64,000 nucleotides of DNA from Hymenobacter qilianensis (GTDB lineage Bacteria; Bacteroidota; Bacteroidia; Cytophagales; Hymenobacteraceae). Shown here piece after piece: positions 8,037-17,166 of the stretch. The position numbers and the translations under genes were made by a program. Below the pieces are notes generated by a model, which did no database searches, was not told the DNA's origin, and was given only the letters and a program-made list of their open reading frames with translations. The stretch lies in contig NZ_CP060784.1 in assembly GCF_014489555.1 (NCBI RefSeq), positions 4,428,501-4,492,500 of the forward strand. The letters are read 5' to 3'. Position 1 is the first letter of the stretch; each line of letters opens with the position of its first letter.

Positions 8037-8923
8037 TTACTGCTTGCCGTTGGCTTCATACCCCATACTCAGGTTTGTATCGCCGGTTACGTGCAGATCG
8101 AGGCGGGCTTTTTGGTTTGATGGATTCAGCAACAGTGCAGTGGAGCCGGGCAGAAAACGGAGCGTGGCCCGCTGGCCGGGCGCTAAGGTAGCTTTGCCAA
8201 AAATGCCACCCCCGTGGGGCCGCTCCTTTATTTCTACCGGCACCTTGCCCGTATTGCGCGCCACTACCCGAAAGGCCCCCGGCTGCCCGCCGCCCAAAGC
8301 AAACTGCTTACCGGGCTCGATAAGCAAGTCGGAGTTCAAACCGCCACCGGCCCAGCACGCCGTAGCCAGAAACAGCGTGAGGGCGGCAGCGCCAGTCGCG
8401 GCTACAGGCCGAGTTGGCACCAGGCGGCGCACCCAATTGGTATTGTGCGTGAGCAGATAATCCAGCGAATAGCGCCCACCGCCTACTACAGTCACGAGCA
8501 CGAAGCACCAGAACAGGAGCTGCTGATAGTACATGCCCAGTACGGGTTCCGGCTTCTCGTACCACACAAAGGCAATGATGAAAAACTGAAAAGCCAGCTG
8601 CACGGCACCCAAACGCGTGAGTAGGCCAAAAGCAATGAGCAGGCCGCCCGCAAACTCGCCCCAACAGGCCAGCCATGCCCACAGGTAAGGGGAAGGATAC
8701 GTGAAGCCCAGGTTAGCCACTTGCTGCACAAACCAATCGGGGGAGCTAGCGCGCTTGCCTCACCGGCCAGCTTGGCGGCTTCCGTGGCGGTAGTCATGTT
8801 CACTAGTTTTGCCCAGCCGGCCCCGATGGCCATGGACAAACCCACATGCAGGCGCAGGAGCAGCCAGGCAACATCGGCGAGGCGGGAGCCTACAGGGGTG
8901 GCGGAAAACAGGAGGTTTTTCAT
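8037..8923 (-). CDS. DoxX-family membrane protein with C-terminal domain (frame broken at 8739-8743)
   Basis: From MKNLLFSATPVGSRLADVAW the protein shows four hydrophobic segments of the DoxX type: LLLRLHVGLSMAIGAGWAKL, WAWLACWGEFAGGLLIAFGL, VQLAFQFFIIAFVWY and LLFWCFVLVTVVGGGRYSLD. A fifth membrane segment (ALTLFLATACWAGGG) is followed by a soluble tail of about 90 residues that looks like a beta-sandwich. The frame breaks at five G (plus strand 8739-8743). A sixth gives ALAPPDWFVQQVANLGF and joins both halves into about 296 residues. Plain DoxX proteins are about 130-150 residues, so the tail is an addition. Function is unknown; redox or small-molecule roles are proposed for the family. Confidence 0.78.
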
Positions 8924-9008
8924 GGTCGTCAGGGTTTGATTGAACGACCCAAAATTGTCCCCCAGCCCACTCCGAAACGCCCCGGATTACGCTTTAGGGC
9001 GTCCCAAC

Positions 9009-10322
9009 TTATGTATTGAGCCGAGCCGCCACCTCGCTGGGCGTCGCGGCTTTCAGCTTTTTGAACACCCGGTTGAACGTCGACTTCGAATTGAAACCCG
9101 ACTCCAAAGCTACCGCCAGCAAAGTGTAATGCTGGAAGCGCGGATCTTGCAGCTTGCGCTCGGCCTCGGCAATGCGGTGGGTGTTGATGTAGTCATTGAA
9201 ATTCTGGCCGAAGCAAGTATTGATAACGCGCGACAGCAGGGAGGTATTGGTGCGGAGCTGGTTGGCCAATTCGCCCAACGTCAACTCCGGGTTCAGGTAG
9301 GGCCGCGCCGTTTGCATGTGGTGCGTGAGCTTATCGGCCCACCGCGTTAAGTCAGGATCGGTGGGCGCTGTTGGAATTTCGGCGGTGAGTTCGACAGAGT
9401 CTGAGACCAGACGCTGGGGGGCATTTTCGCTAAAATTGCCCCCCTGGTTTGGCGCGAGCACTTTTGCAACCTGAGTCGGAGACGCTGCCACGCTCGCAAC
9501 GGGCTGTAGTTCTTCTGCGCCGTCGGGCTGAAAGTGCAATGCTGGCGCGGGCTGATACGGAGCCAACAGGCCGGCAATGCTCAGGTAATAGATCAGCAGG
9601 CCGGTGGCCAAAAACGAGTACCACACCTGAATGTAGGACAGCGGCGTCAGGACTTTATTTACCAGGCCGAAGAAAAAAGAAACCAGCAAGCCGACCAGCA
9701 CCGCCACCATCAGATTGCGTAGCCATGGGAAGCTGATGGGCCCGGTGTTGGAATAATTATCGTCGAGGTAACGGCGGTAGCGCTGGTAGTCGCGCAGGGT
9801 GAGCCAGCCGTAGGCAAACACCGACAGGTAGCCCAAGATTTCTATGGTACCATCCGCTATTTCGCTCACGTTGGCAAGCGGGCCTTTGGTGCCGAAGTGC
9901 TCCGTAAAAGGTGCCCCCAGAACCCAGTGTTGCCACACTACATCGTATCCAAACACCACTAAGCGCCAACCCAGGTATGCCAGGGCAGGCAGAAATTGAA
10001 GTTTCTGGGCCCAACCAAAGCGAAAATCCTGGTTGGTAAGACTGCGGAAGTAGAAGTAAAAAGTGGGTCCCAATGCCAGCCAATGGCTGAAGGGAAAGTA
10101 AAACATGAAGGTTGAATGCGCATCGTGGGAGTCGTACCAACCGGCGAAACCCAGCATCCACTGCGTGAGAGGCAGCGTGTTAAGCAGCAGCAGCAAAGCC
10201 AACCACGTATCGGAGGCAATGCCGCGCTGCCACCCGCGCACCAGAAACAGCACTATAAACACCACGCCCTGCACAAAAAAAGGCAGCAGCAATGAGCTAT
10301 ACGGGCTGAATTCGAAGAACAT
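9009..10322 (-). CDS. AraC-family regulator with multi-pass membrane N-terminus
   Basis: The 437-residue protein starts with about seven hydrophobic segments (for example SSLLLPFFVQGVVFIVLFLV, WLALLLLLNTLPLTQWMLGF and LAYLGWRLVVFGYDVVW). A linker of about 100 residues follows, then an AraC DNA-binding domain at the C-terminus: LGELANQLRTNTSLLSRVIN and LLAVALESGFNSKSTFNRVF carry the two helix-turn-helix units. This membrane-AraC layout is common in Bacteroidota and suggests sensing within the membrane. It is intact despite two six-base G/C runs in its linker. Its neighbours (DoxX, DAHP synthase) do not reveal the target. Confidence 0.88.
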   Translation of the reverse strand: MFFEFSPYSSLLLPFFVQGVVFIVLFLVRGWQRGIASDTWLALLLLLNTLPLTQWMLGFAGWYDSHDAHSTFMFYFPFSHWLALGPTFYFYFRSLTNQDFRFGWAQKLQFLPALAYLGWRLVVFGYDVVWQHWVLGAPFTEHFGTKGPLANVSEIADGTIEILGYLSVFAYGWLTLRDYQRYRRYLDDNYSNTGPISFPWLRNLMVAVLVGLLVSFFFGLVNKVLTPLSYIQVWYSFLATGLLIYYLSIAGLLAPYQPAPALHFQPDGAEELQPVASVAASPTQVAKVLAPNQGGNFSENAPQRLVSDSVELTAEIPTAPTDPDLTRWADKLTHHMQTARPYLNPELTLGELANQLRTNTSLLSRVINTCFGQNFNDYINTHRIAEAERKLQDPRFQHYTLLAVALESGFNSKSTFNRVFKKLKAATPSEVAARLNT

Positions 10323-10355
10323 GCGCTAAAGCTACACAACCAGCACGTTACGACG

Positions 10356-11367
10356 CTACACCAGCTCTTTCCGCAACCCGTACACCCGCCGCAGGTTCTG
10401 AATCAGCCGGGCCGATTCTTCGAAGTTCAGGGTTTGTTGGCCATCGGAAGCAGCTTCTTCGGGTTTCTCGTGGGTTTCGTACAGAATGCCATCGGCACCA
10501 GCCATAACGGCGGCCAGAGCCATCGGGGCCACGTAGTCGCGGATGCCGATGCCGTGCGACGGGTCTACCACGACGGGCAGGTGGGTCTTCTCTTTGAGAA
10601 TCGGTACCGCGTTCAAATCTAGGGTGTTGCGCGAGGCGGTTTCGAAGGTTCGGATGCCCCGTTCACACAGAATCAGCTTCTCATTGCCCCCGAAAACACG
10701 TATTCCGCTGAGGATAATAGCTCTTCGATGGTGCCCGAAATACCGCGCTTGATGAGCACCGGCTTGTCTACACCGCCCAAAGCATCGAGCAGGTTAAAGT
10801 TCTGGGTGTTGCGGGCACCGACCTGGAATACGTCCACGTAGTCGTGCATCTCCTCTACCTGCGACACCTGCATTACCTCCGTCACCACTTTAATGCCGCG
10901 GGCGCGGGCCATCTGGTGAAATTGCTTCAGGCCTTCCATACCCAGACCGCGGAAAGAATATGGCGAGGAGCGCGGCTTAAAAACGCCCCCCGCATCAGCC
11001 GCACGTTGTTATCGAGCAAATGCTGCAGGACTTTTTCCATCTGCTCCTCGCTCTCAATGCTGCACGGGCCGGCCACGAGGCTCAACGAGCCTTCACCAAT
11101 GTAAACTCCATCGCCAAGGTCAAGCACGGTGGGCTTTACGCGCCACTTGCGGCTAACCAACTGGTAGTCATCGGATACTTGATGAATGTCGCGGATGCCG
11201 GGCAGCTGCCCAATGGCGCGCAAGTCGACCTCCGCCTTACCGATGCCCACGAGGTAGCTGGCGCGCTGGGTCGTCACCTCCGTGACTTTATATTTCAGGG
11301 CTTTTATCTGGTTGATAATGTCCACTTTGGTGTTCGCGGCAATATCTTTTTCGAGTTGGATGAGCAT
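10356..11367 (-). CDS. aroF: DAHP synthase, AroF/AroG-like (frame broken at 10686-10690 and near 10988)
   Basis: This enzyme joins phosphoenolpyruvate and erythrose-4-phosphate in the first shikimate step. The N-terminus has an extra domain (VDIINQIKALKYKVTEVTTQ), then LSLVAGPCSIESEEQ with the metal-binding Cys, and near the end VVVDPSHGIGIRDYV. Two breaks split it. Near 10988 a seventh G gives RLMRGGVFKPRSSPYSFRGL, and at 10686-10690 a sixth gives EYVFSGGNEKLILCERGIRT. Restored length is about 337 residues. As the last gene of the trp operon it would supply chorismate when tryptophan is short. Confidence 0.9.
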
Positions 11368-11376
11368 ATGTCGGTT

Positions 11377-11455
11377 CCCGCAGAGGGCGCAGAAGATTTG
11401 CGCAGAGGACGCTGAGTTCTGCGACTTCAGCGCGAACTTCTGCGTCTTCTGCGGG
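11377..11455. repeat. Inverted repeat in the trpA-aroF gap
   Basis: The arms 11377-11395 (CCCGCAGAGGGCGCAGAAG) and 11437-11455 are inverted copies with two mismatches in 19. They fill the gap between trpA and the DAHP synthase gene. Confidence 0.7.
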
Positions 11456-11459
11456 CTAA

Positions 11460-12238
11460 TTAATTAAGAACAGAGGAAACAAAGGCTTTGGCCGCGGCGG
11501 GCGCATCATCGGCGCCTTCCAGGGCCCGGATAAAGGCCGAGCCGATAATGGCGCCGTCGGCGTAGGAGCAGGCGCGCTCGAAGCTGGTTTTGTCGCCGAT
11601 ACCGAAGCCAATAAGGCGCGGATTGCGCAGGTTCATGGTGGCAATGCGCTCAAAATACGCTTCCTGCACGCCCACGCCCTGCGTATTTTGCCCCCAGTCG
11701 TGCCGGGACCTGACACCAGGTACAGAAACGCATCCGTCAGCTCGTCGATGCGGCGGATGCGGGATTCGCTGGTTTGGGGCGTGATAAGGAACACGGGCCG
11801 CAGGTTGTGGCGCCGGAAGATTTCCTGGTATTCATTTACATAATCATCCAGTGGCAAATCGGGCAGGATGATACCATCGACACCGGCTTCGGCGGCTTGG
11901 CGGCAGAAGTTTTCTACCCCAAACTGCATGACGGGATTCAGGTAGCCCATGAGCAGCAGCGGCGTGTCGGGCACAGTTTGGCGGATATCCTGGAGCTGGC
12001 GGAACAGCACGCGCATGTTCATGCCGTTGGCCAGGGCGGCAGTGCTGCTCTGCTGAATCACGGGGCCATCGGCCAACGGATCGGAGAAGGGCATACCGAT
12101 TTCGATGAGGTCGGCGCCGGCCGCGGCCAAGGTTTGAATCAGCGGCACCGTGGCGTCGAGCGTGGGGTAGCCGGCGGTAAAGTAGATATTGAGCAGGTCT
12201 TTGCCTTTCTTCTGGAAGGCTTGTTGGATACGGTTCAT
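11460..12238 (-). CDS. trpA: Tryptophan synthase alpha subunit (frame broken near 11687)
   Basis: The subunit cleaves indole-3-glycerol phosphate and passes indole to TrpB. Visible motifs are IYFTAGYPTLDATVPLIQTL, DLIEIGMPFSDPLADGPVIQ (catalytic Glu and Asp) and PLLLMGYLNPVMQFG. The frame breaks at five C on the plus strand near 11687-11691. One more base gives PGTTGGQNTQGVGVQEAYF and continues to RLIGFGIGDKTSFERAC and the TAA at 11460, about 260 residues, the usual TrpA length. It follows trpB in the operon after a gap filled by inverted repeats. A true loss of TrpA in a full operon would be surprising, which favours a sequencing error. Confidence 0.93.
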
Positions 12239-12248
12239 GATGATTTCT

Positions 12249-12342
12249 CGCAGTGTCTCGCAGTGTTAAAAACGCAGTGTCGCGCAGTGTTCAGCCCGCC
12301 AGCGCACTGCGAAACACCGCGCCAACACTGCGAAACACTGCG
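12249..12342. repeat. Inverted repeat of CGCAGTGT units in the trpB-trpA gap
   Basis: The arms 12249-12267 (CGCAGTGTCTCGCAGTGTT) and 12324-12342 are inverted copies with one mismatch. Further CGCAGTGT words lie between them. Confidence 0.75.
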
Positions 12343-12353
12343 GGAAACCGACG

Positions 12354-13553
12354 CTAGCTCATCTGCTCCGCGTATTTGAGGTAGGTATCCAAATCTTTAT
12401 CGCCGCGGCCCGACAGGTTCAGCACCACAATATCCTCGGGGCCCGCTCCTATCTGCTCCAAGGCGGCCAGCGCATGCGCCGTTTCCAGGGCCGGAATAAT
12501 GCCTTCTAAACGGCTCAGCTCCGCTACCGCCCGCAAAGCCGGCTCATCTTCAATAGAAATAAACCGCGCCCGACCCGAAGCACCCAAAAACGCGTGCAGC
12601 GGCCCGATGCCCGGATAATCAAGGCCCGCTGAGAGCGAGTATGGCTCCGTAATCTGCCCGTCTTCGTCCTGCATGAGCAACGTGCGCGAACCGTGAATAA
12701 TGCCCGGCTTGCCCAGCACCGACGTAGCCGCCGAGTGGCCCGACTTGATGCCCTTCCCAGCCGCTTCCACCGCAATCAACTGCACTGAAGGCTCATCCAG
12801 GAAATGGTAAAAAGCCCCCGCCGCATTGGAGCCCCCGCCCACGCACGCCACCACGTAATCGGGCAGCTCACGACCTACTTTCTCCAGCAATTGCTTTCTA
12901 ATCTCTTCGCTGATAATAGCTTGCAGACGAGCCACCAGATCGGGGTACGGGTGCGGTCCTACCACCGAGCCGATGATGTAGTGCGTATCCACGGGGTTGC
13001 TGATCCAGTCGCGGATGGCTTCGTTGGTGGCATCTTTCAGGGTTTGGCTGCCGCTGGTCACGGGCCGCACTTCAGCGCCGAGCAGGCGCATGCGCTCTAC
13101 ATTGGGGCGCTGGCGCTCCGTATCGGTTTTGCCCATGTACACGATGCACTCCATACCCATCAGGGCGCAGACGGTGGCCGTGGCCACGCCGTGCTGGCCG
13201 GCGCCGGTTTCGGCAATAATGCGCGTCTTGCCCAAACGCTGAGCCAGCAGAATCTGCCCGACGGTGTTATTGACTTTGTGGGCGCCGGTGTGGCACAAGT
13301 CCTCGCGCTTCAGGAAGATGCGCGTACCGTAGCGGGCTGAGAGGCGCTTGGCTTCGAACAGCGGCGTTGGCCGGCCTACGAAGTCGCGCAGGAGCTGCTG
13401 GTAGTCGCGCTGGAAGTCAGGGTCGGCGAGGATGGTAAGGTATTGCTCGCGCAATTCTTCCACGTTTGGGTAAAGCATTTCGGGAATAAATGCCCCCCCG
13501 AACTCACCGTAGTAGCCACGGGCATTGGGTTGGAAAGCGGAAGTAGTAGCCAT
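12354..13553 (-). CDS. trpB: Tryptophan synthase beta chain
   Basis: The 399-residue protein condenses indole and serine to tryptophan with PLP. The start MATTSAFQPNARGYYGEFGG and the motif KREDLCHTGAHKVNNTVGQI with the PLP-binding Lys are typical, as are ETGAGQHGVATATV, VACVGGGSNAAGAF (phosphate loop) and VLNLSGRGDKDLDTY. It is complete even though it holds a run of seven C (plus strand near 13492) and a five-C run near 12812, both in frame. It is the sixth gene of the trp operon, between trpF and trpA. Confidence 0.97.
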   Translation of the reverse strand: MATTSAFQPNARGYYGEFGGAFIPEMLYPNVEELREQYLTILADPDFQRDYQQLLRDFVGRPTPLFEAKRLSARYGTRIFLKREDLCHTGAHKVNNTVGQILLAQRLGKTRIIAETGAGQHGVATATVCALMGMECIVYMGKTDTERQRPNVERMRLLGAEVRPVTSGSQTLKDATNEAIRDWISNPVDTHYIIGSVVGPHPYPDLVARLQAIISEEIRKQLLEKVGRELPDYVVACVGGGSNAAGAFYHFLDEPSVQLIAVEAAGKGIKSGHSAATSVLGKPGIIHGSRTLLMQDEDGQITEPYSLSAGLDYPGIGPLHAFLGASGRARFISIEDEPALRAVAELSRLEGIIPALETAHALAALEQIGAGPEDIVVLNLSGRGDKDLDTYLKYAEQMS

Positions 13554-13603
13554 ATCGTAGGTGATGGGTTGGAATGCTGGTTTTGGAGTCAGAAGATTAT
13601 TTG

Positions 13604-13717
13604 AACGTCATGCAGAGCATTCTGCGCATTAAGCAGAGACGAAGCATCTCGCATGCTGACGTCTGGTTAGTTTGGCAACGACTGCACGCGAGACGCTTCG
13701 CTGCACTCTGCATGACC
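13604..13717. repeat. Palindromic repeat, family A (GTCATGCAGAGC ends), overlapping the trpF end
   Basis: The element runs from GAACGTCATGCAGAGC to GCACTCTGCATGAC with inverted ends and the inner words GAAGCATCTCGC and GCGAGACGCTTCGC. It covers the trpF-trpB gap and the last codons of trpF. Other copies lie at 16326, 56819 and 58421. Confidence 0.85.
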
Positions 13718-14377
13718 GCCTTCTATATAAGGTGTAGGCGTCACGCCCCGAAGCTGCTGAAACATCTGTTGCAATCGAGTCGGGTCTTTTTCGCCGGGCG
13801 AAATCTCGAACCGACTGTTTAAGTCTACGGCAAACAAGCCAGGGAGCTGGAGGTTCCGGAGCGTTTCGGCGTGCGCCAGATCGAGGCCGCCGGCGAGGAA
13901 GTAAGGAACGGGTAAAGCGTAGTCGCGCAGCAGGTCCCAGTCGAAGGTGAGGCCGTTGCCGCCGGGCTGCTCGCCTTTGGTATCAAAGAGGAAATAGTCG
14001 CAGTGCGGGACGTAGGGCAACAGCGCGTCGAAGTCAAATTTGCCCCCCAGCGCAAAGGCCTTCATTACCAGCAAGCCCGGTGCGCGTAGCTCTTGACATT
14101 GAGCGGCCGTTTCGTCGCCGTGCAGCTGAACCATATCCAGCTTAAACTCCTGCACGCGCTGCCGAATAATTTCGGTCGTTTCGTTGACGAAAACGCCTAC
14201 TTTCTTGATGCTGGGGGGCAAATTATTTAGGTTGTCAGCGCTTAGCTCCTCCCCCACGTAGCGGCTGGATTTGGGATAGAAGATGAAGCCCAGAAAATCC
14301 GGTTGCAGCGTGGCCACGGCAGCCAGGCTGGCTGGTTCGCGCATTCCGCACACTTTTATATGGAGAGTTGGGTTCAT
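13667..14377 (-). CDS. trpF: Phosphoribosylanthranilate isomerase
   Basis: The ATG at 14377 gives MNPTLHIKVCGMREPASLAA, with the catalytic Cys in VCGM; MVQLHGDETAAQCQEL and YFLAGGLDLAHAETL are further TrpF segments. The enzyme performs the Amadori rearrangement of phosphoribosylanthranilate. The family part ends around LQQMFQQLRGVTPTPY. The last 20 or so residues, including HAECSEASRVQSLPN, are encoded by a family-A palindromic repeat that also supplies the stop codon, giving 236 residues instead of the usual 200-215. It starts 23 bp after trpC stops. A longer frame from 14452 lacks family support. Confidence 0.93.
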   Translation of the reverse strand: MNPTLHIKVCGMREPASLAAVATLQPDFLGFIFYPKSSRYVGEELSADNLNNLPPSIKKVGVFVNETTEIIRQRVQEFKLDMVQLHGDETAAQCQELRAPGLLVMKAFALGGKFDFDALLPYVPHCDYFLFDTKGEQPGGNGLTFDWDLLRDYALPVPYFLAGGLDLAHAETLRNLQLPGLFAVDLNSRFEISPGEKDPTRLQQMFQQLRGVTPTPYIEGGHAECSEASRVQSLPN

Positions 14378-14400
14378 AGTTTGGGAGTTTACGCTGAACG

Positions 14401-15213
14401 TTATGCCGTAATCGGTGCGGCAGCTTGCAGCTCCTGCACCAGCGCCGCGCAAGCTTTTTCGGGGCGGCTGTGACGCATGAACGCCTCGCCCAGCAAGAAG
14501 CCCCGGTAGCCGTAGCCGCGCACCTGCCGGATGGCGGCCGCCGTGCTCAGTCCGCTCTCCGACACTTTAACGAAGCTGTTGGGGATGCGCTCGGCCAGCT
14601 CGGCGGAGGTTTCCAGACTCATGCTGAAGTCGTGGAGGTTGCGGTTGTTCACGCCTACCAGGTTCACGGCTTCCGCGTCGAGGCTGCGGTCCAGCTCTTC
14701 GGCGTTATGCACCTCTAGCAGTACTTCCATGCCCAGACTGCGGGCAAAACGGCCAAGCGTAGCTATTTCGACGGGTGTGAGCACGGCCGCGATGAGCAGC
14801 ACGGCATCGGCCCCGATGCTTTTGGCCTCCAGAATCTGGTACTCGTCTATCACAAAGTCTTTGCGCAGAATGGGGCAGAAATTGAAGCGGCGGGCCGTAA
14901 TCAGATCCTCATTTTGCCCCCCAAAAAACTCCCTATCCGTGAGTATGGAAAGAGCCGATGCGCCGGCTTGCATGTAACCGATAGTGGTGCGCTCCACGGG
15001 CGCGTGGGGATTTATCCAGCCTTTGGATGGCGATTTGCGCTTGAATTCGGCGATAATACCGCTTAAGTCCTCGCGCAGCAGATAATGGCGCAACGATAGT
15101 GGCTGGGTGTTGAAGTACAAGCTGCGCTCCAGCAGCTTCACCGGCACCAGACTTTGGCGCTCGGCCACCTCGCCACGCTTGTGTTGAATAATCTGATCAA
15201 GAATAGTAGCCAT
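14401..15213 (-). CDS. trpC: Indole-3-glycerol phosphate synthase
   Basis: The 270-residue TIM-barrel enzyme closes the indole ring. Signature segments are SGIIAEFKRKSPSKGWINP (substrate-binding and catalytic Lys), ILTDREFFGGQNEDLITA, CPILRKDFVIDEYQI (catalytic Lys), LVGVNNRNLHDFSM and VKVSESGLSTAAAIRQVRG. It is intact, with a six-C run (plus strand near 14917) in frame as EFFGGQN. It lies 89 bp after trpD, with a family-B repeat in that gap, and 23 bp before trpF. Confidence 0.96.
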   Translation of the reverse strand: MATILDQIIQHKRGEVAERQSLVPVKLLERSLYFNTQPLSLRHYLLREDLSGIIAEFKRKSPSKGWINPHAPVERTTIGYMQAGASALSILTDREFFGGQNEDLITARRFNFCPILRKDFVIDEYQILEAKSIGADAVLLIAAVLTPVEIATLGRFARSLGMEVLLEVHNAEELDRSLDAEAVNLVGVNNRNLHDFSMSLETSAELAERIPNSFVKVSESGLSTAAAIRQVRGYGYRGFLLGEAFMRHSRPEKACAALVQELQAAAPITA

Positions 15214-15276
15214 GAGCTAAGAACAAGAAGCCGTGGGAGTTGGTCGGCTGTGAGAGAAATGAATAATCAGGATGAG

Positions 15277-15308
15277 GTGTAGAGACTCCAACTATTACGT
15301 CTCTACAC
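15277..15308. repeat. Short family-B palindrome at the end of trpD
   Basis: GTGTAGAGAC (15277-15286) and GTCTCTACAC (15299-15308) are exact inverted copies. The right arm contains the trpD stop codon (TAG of TAGAGACG on the minus strand). Confidence 0.75.
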
Positions 15309-16292
15309 GTTCAACAACTGCCGAAATGCCCCCCGCGCAGCACCGCTGGCCAACGACTCGCGGGCTACTGCCAACGCGTCGGGCAGAGACAGGGTTGGGT
15401 CGGCACATTGAATAGCGAGGGCAGCATTGGCAGTTACTACGTCGCGCTGGGCTGGAGTGCCTTCGTTATCAAGCACCTTTAGAAAAAGAGCTGCCGATTC
15501 GGCTACCGTTTGCCCCCCAGCCAGGTCGGTGGCGGTGTAGGTGGGCAAGCCGAGCGTAGCGGCGGTTACCACCTGCTCGCCCCGCGCCGACACTACTTTG
15601 GCGGTGCCCGTAAGCGAGAGCTCATCGTAGCCATCGAGGGCGTGCACTACGGCATAGCGGGTGCTGGTTTGCTGAAATAAGTAGTTGTACAAACGCAGCA
15701 ATTCCAGGCTGAACACGCCCGCCAGTTGCGCGGCCGGCCGGGCCGGATTAACAAGCGGACCAAGAATATTAAAGAAGGTACGCACACCCAACTCCCGGCG
15801 CACGGGTCCGGCGTGGCGCATGGCCGGGTGAAAAGCCGCCGCGTGCAGAAAGCAGATATTCGCCTCATCCAGCTGCCGGCGCAATGTGTCGGATGGGGCC
15901 TCGAAATCGTAGCCGAAGTGAGCCAGAATATTGGAAGATCCGCACACCGACGACACGCCGAAGTTGCCGTGCTTGGCAACTTTGTGCCCAGCCCCGGCCG
16001 CCACAAAGCAGGCCAGTGTGGAGATATTCAGGGTGTCTTTGCCGTCGCCGCCGGTGCCCACAATATCGAGTACCTCGTGGGTTCCCAGCTCCGGATTACG
16101 GCAAAGATCGAGCAGCGCGTCGCGGAAGCCGCTCAACTCTGGCACCGTGATGGGCCGCATCCGGTACACGGTCATGAAAGCCGCCGTTTCGGACGCATTT
16201 ACGCCTCCTTGGCCCAGGCGAAACATCGCCTCACGGGCTTCCTCGCGGGTGAGGGTCTGCTGGTCAAAAAGGGTGGTGAGGATCTGTTTCAA
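15303..16292 (-). CDS. trpD: Anthranilate phosphoribosyltransferase
   Basis: The 329-residue enzyme transfers phosphoribose from PRPP to anthranilate. The PRPP-binding motif DIVGTGGDGKDTLNIST is present, followed by HGNFGVSSVCGSSNILAHFG and RRELGVRTFFNILGPLVNPA. The start MKQILTTLFDQQTLTREEAR is normal. Its stop codon lies inside a short family-B repeat (TAG followed by AGACG). Two six-C runs (plus strand near 15329 and 15512) are in frame. It is the third gene of the trp operon. Confidence 0.96.
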   Translation of the reverse strand: MKQILTTLFDQQTLTREEAREAMFRLGQGGVNASETAAFMTVYRMRPITVPELSGFRDALLDLCRNPELGTHEVLDIVGTGGDGKDTLNISTLACFVAAGAGHKVAKHGNFGVSSVCGSSNILAHFGYDFEAPSDTLRRQLDEANICFLHAAAFHPAMRHAGPVRRELGVRTFFNILGPLVNPARPAAQLAGVFSLELLRLYNYLFQQTSTRYAVVHALDGYDELSLTGTAKVVSARGEQVVTAATLGLPTYTATDLAGGQTVAESAALFLKVLDNEGTPAQRDVVTANAALAIQCADPTLSLPDALAVARESLASGAARGAFRQLLNV

Positions 16293-16325
16293 AATCGAGG
16301 GTTATGCTGGTTTACTATAATTAAG

Positions 16326-16440
16326 AACGTCATGCAGAGCATTCCGCGCATGAAGCGGCAGCGAAGCATCTCGCGTGTTTAACCGGATTACTAATCTCAC
16401 TACCGCGAGCGAGATGCTTCGCTGCGCTATGCATGACGTG
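16326..16440. repeat. Palindromic repeat, family A, in the trpG-trpD gap
   Basis: The ends AACGTCATGCAGAGC and GCTATGCATGACGT are inverted. Inside are GCAGCGAAGCATCTCGCG and its reverse complement GCGAGATGCTTCGCTGC. Confidence 0.88.
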
Positions 16441-16459
16441 CTGCAGTAACCACTTCTTT

Positions 16460-17032
16460 TTATTCGCTCAACCAGTTCTTCAGCATCTCGTGACCGTGCT
16501 CGGTCAGGATGGACTCGGGATGAAACTGCACGCCGCGCACGTCATACTGGCGGTGGCGTAGGGCCAATACCTGGCCGTTAGCGTCGCGGGCAGTTATTTC
16601 CAGCTCGGCCGGCATCGACTCCGGTGTTACGACCCATGAGTGGTAGCGGCCAACTTTGAACCTGGGGGGCAAATTTTTGAATAACCTATCCTCGCCCGTG
16701 ATGATGTCGGCGTCGGTGGCGATGCCGTGGAGCACGGCGGGCAGATTATATAATTGCCCCCCAAAAGCTTCGGCAATGCCTTGGTGGCCGAGGCACACGC
16801 CCAGCATCCGTTTGGTAGGCGCGTAGCGCTGGATAATGGCGGGCATCAGGCCAGCATCGGCGGGCACGCCGGGGCCGGGCGAAAGCATGATGGCGTCGTA
16901 TTGGTCTACTTCTTCCAGCGTGATTTTATCGTTGCGCACAACGGTGGTTTGGGCGCCGTAGCCTAGCTCACGCAAGAGCTGCACGAGGTTGTAGGTGAAG
17001 GAGTCGTAGTTATCGAGAACGAGAATGCTCAT
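16460..17032 (-). CDS. trpG: Anthranilate synthase glutamine amidotransferase subunit
   Basis: The 190-residue class I glutamine amidotransferase delivers ammonia to TrpE. The catalytic triad is visible: Cys in RMLGVCLGHQGIAEAFGG, and His and Glu in VQFHPESILTEHG. The N-terminus ILVLDNYDSFTYNLVQLL is standard. It is a stand-alone subunit, second in the trp operon, separated from trpE by a gap with two hairpins and from trpD by a family-A repeat. It might also serve p-aminobenzoate synthesis, as in some bacteria, since no second copy is visible here. Confidence 0.96.
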   Translation of the reverse strand: MSILVLDNYDSFTYNLVQLLRELGYGAQTTVVRNDKITLEEVDQYDAIMLSPGPGVPADAGLMPAIIQRYAPTKRMLGVCLGHQGIAEAFGGQLYNLPAVLHGIATDADIITGEDRLFKNLPPRFKVGRYHSWVVTPESMPAELEITARDANGQVLALRHRQYDVRGVQFHPESILTEHGHEMLKNWLSE

Positions 17033-17122
17033 GAGGATAAGAGCTAATATTTAATAGTTGTCTTGGCTTTGGAGGGCTTTTTTCTGAGTAAAACAACATC
17101 AGCAACGAGGTTAACCACCCCA

Positions 17123-17166
17123 GCCGCGCCGTTGGCGCGGCGTCCCCTCCTCATCTGAGGAGGGGA
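17123..17166. repeat. Two adjacent hairpins in the trpE-trpG gap
   Basis: GCCGCGCC/GGCGCGGC (17123-17141, loop GTT) is followed by TCCCCTCCTCA/TGAGGAGGGGA (17143-17166, loop TC). Both stems are perfect. Neither is followed by a T-run on the minus strand. Confidence 0.8.

Noticed and set aside
13604..13717. CRISPR-like repeat or array
   Set aside because: The palindromic repeats are single, scattered copies without regular spacers or cas genes.
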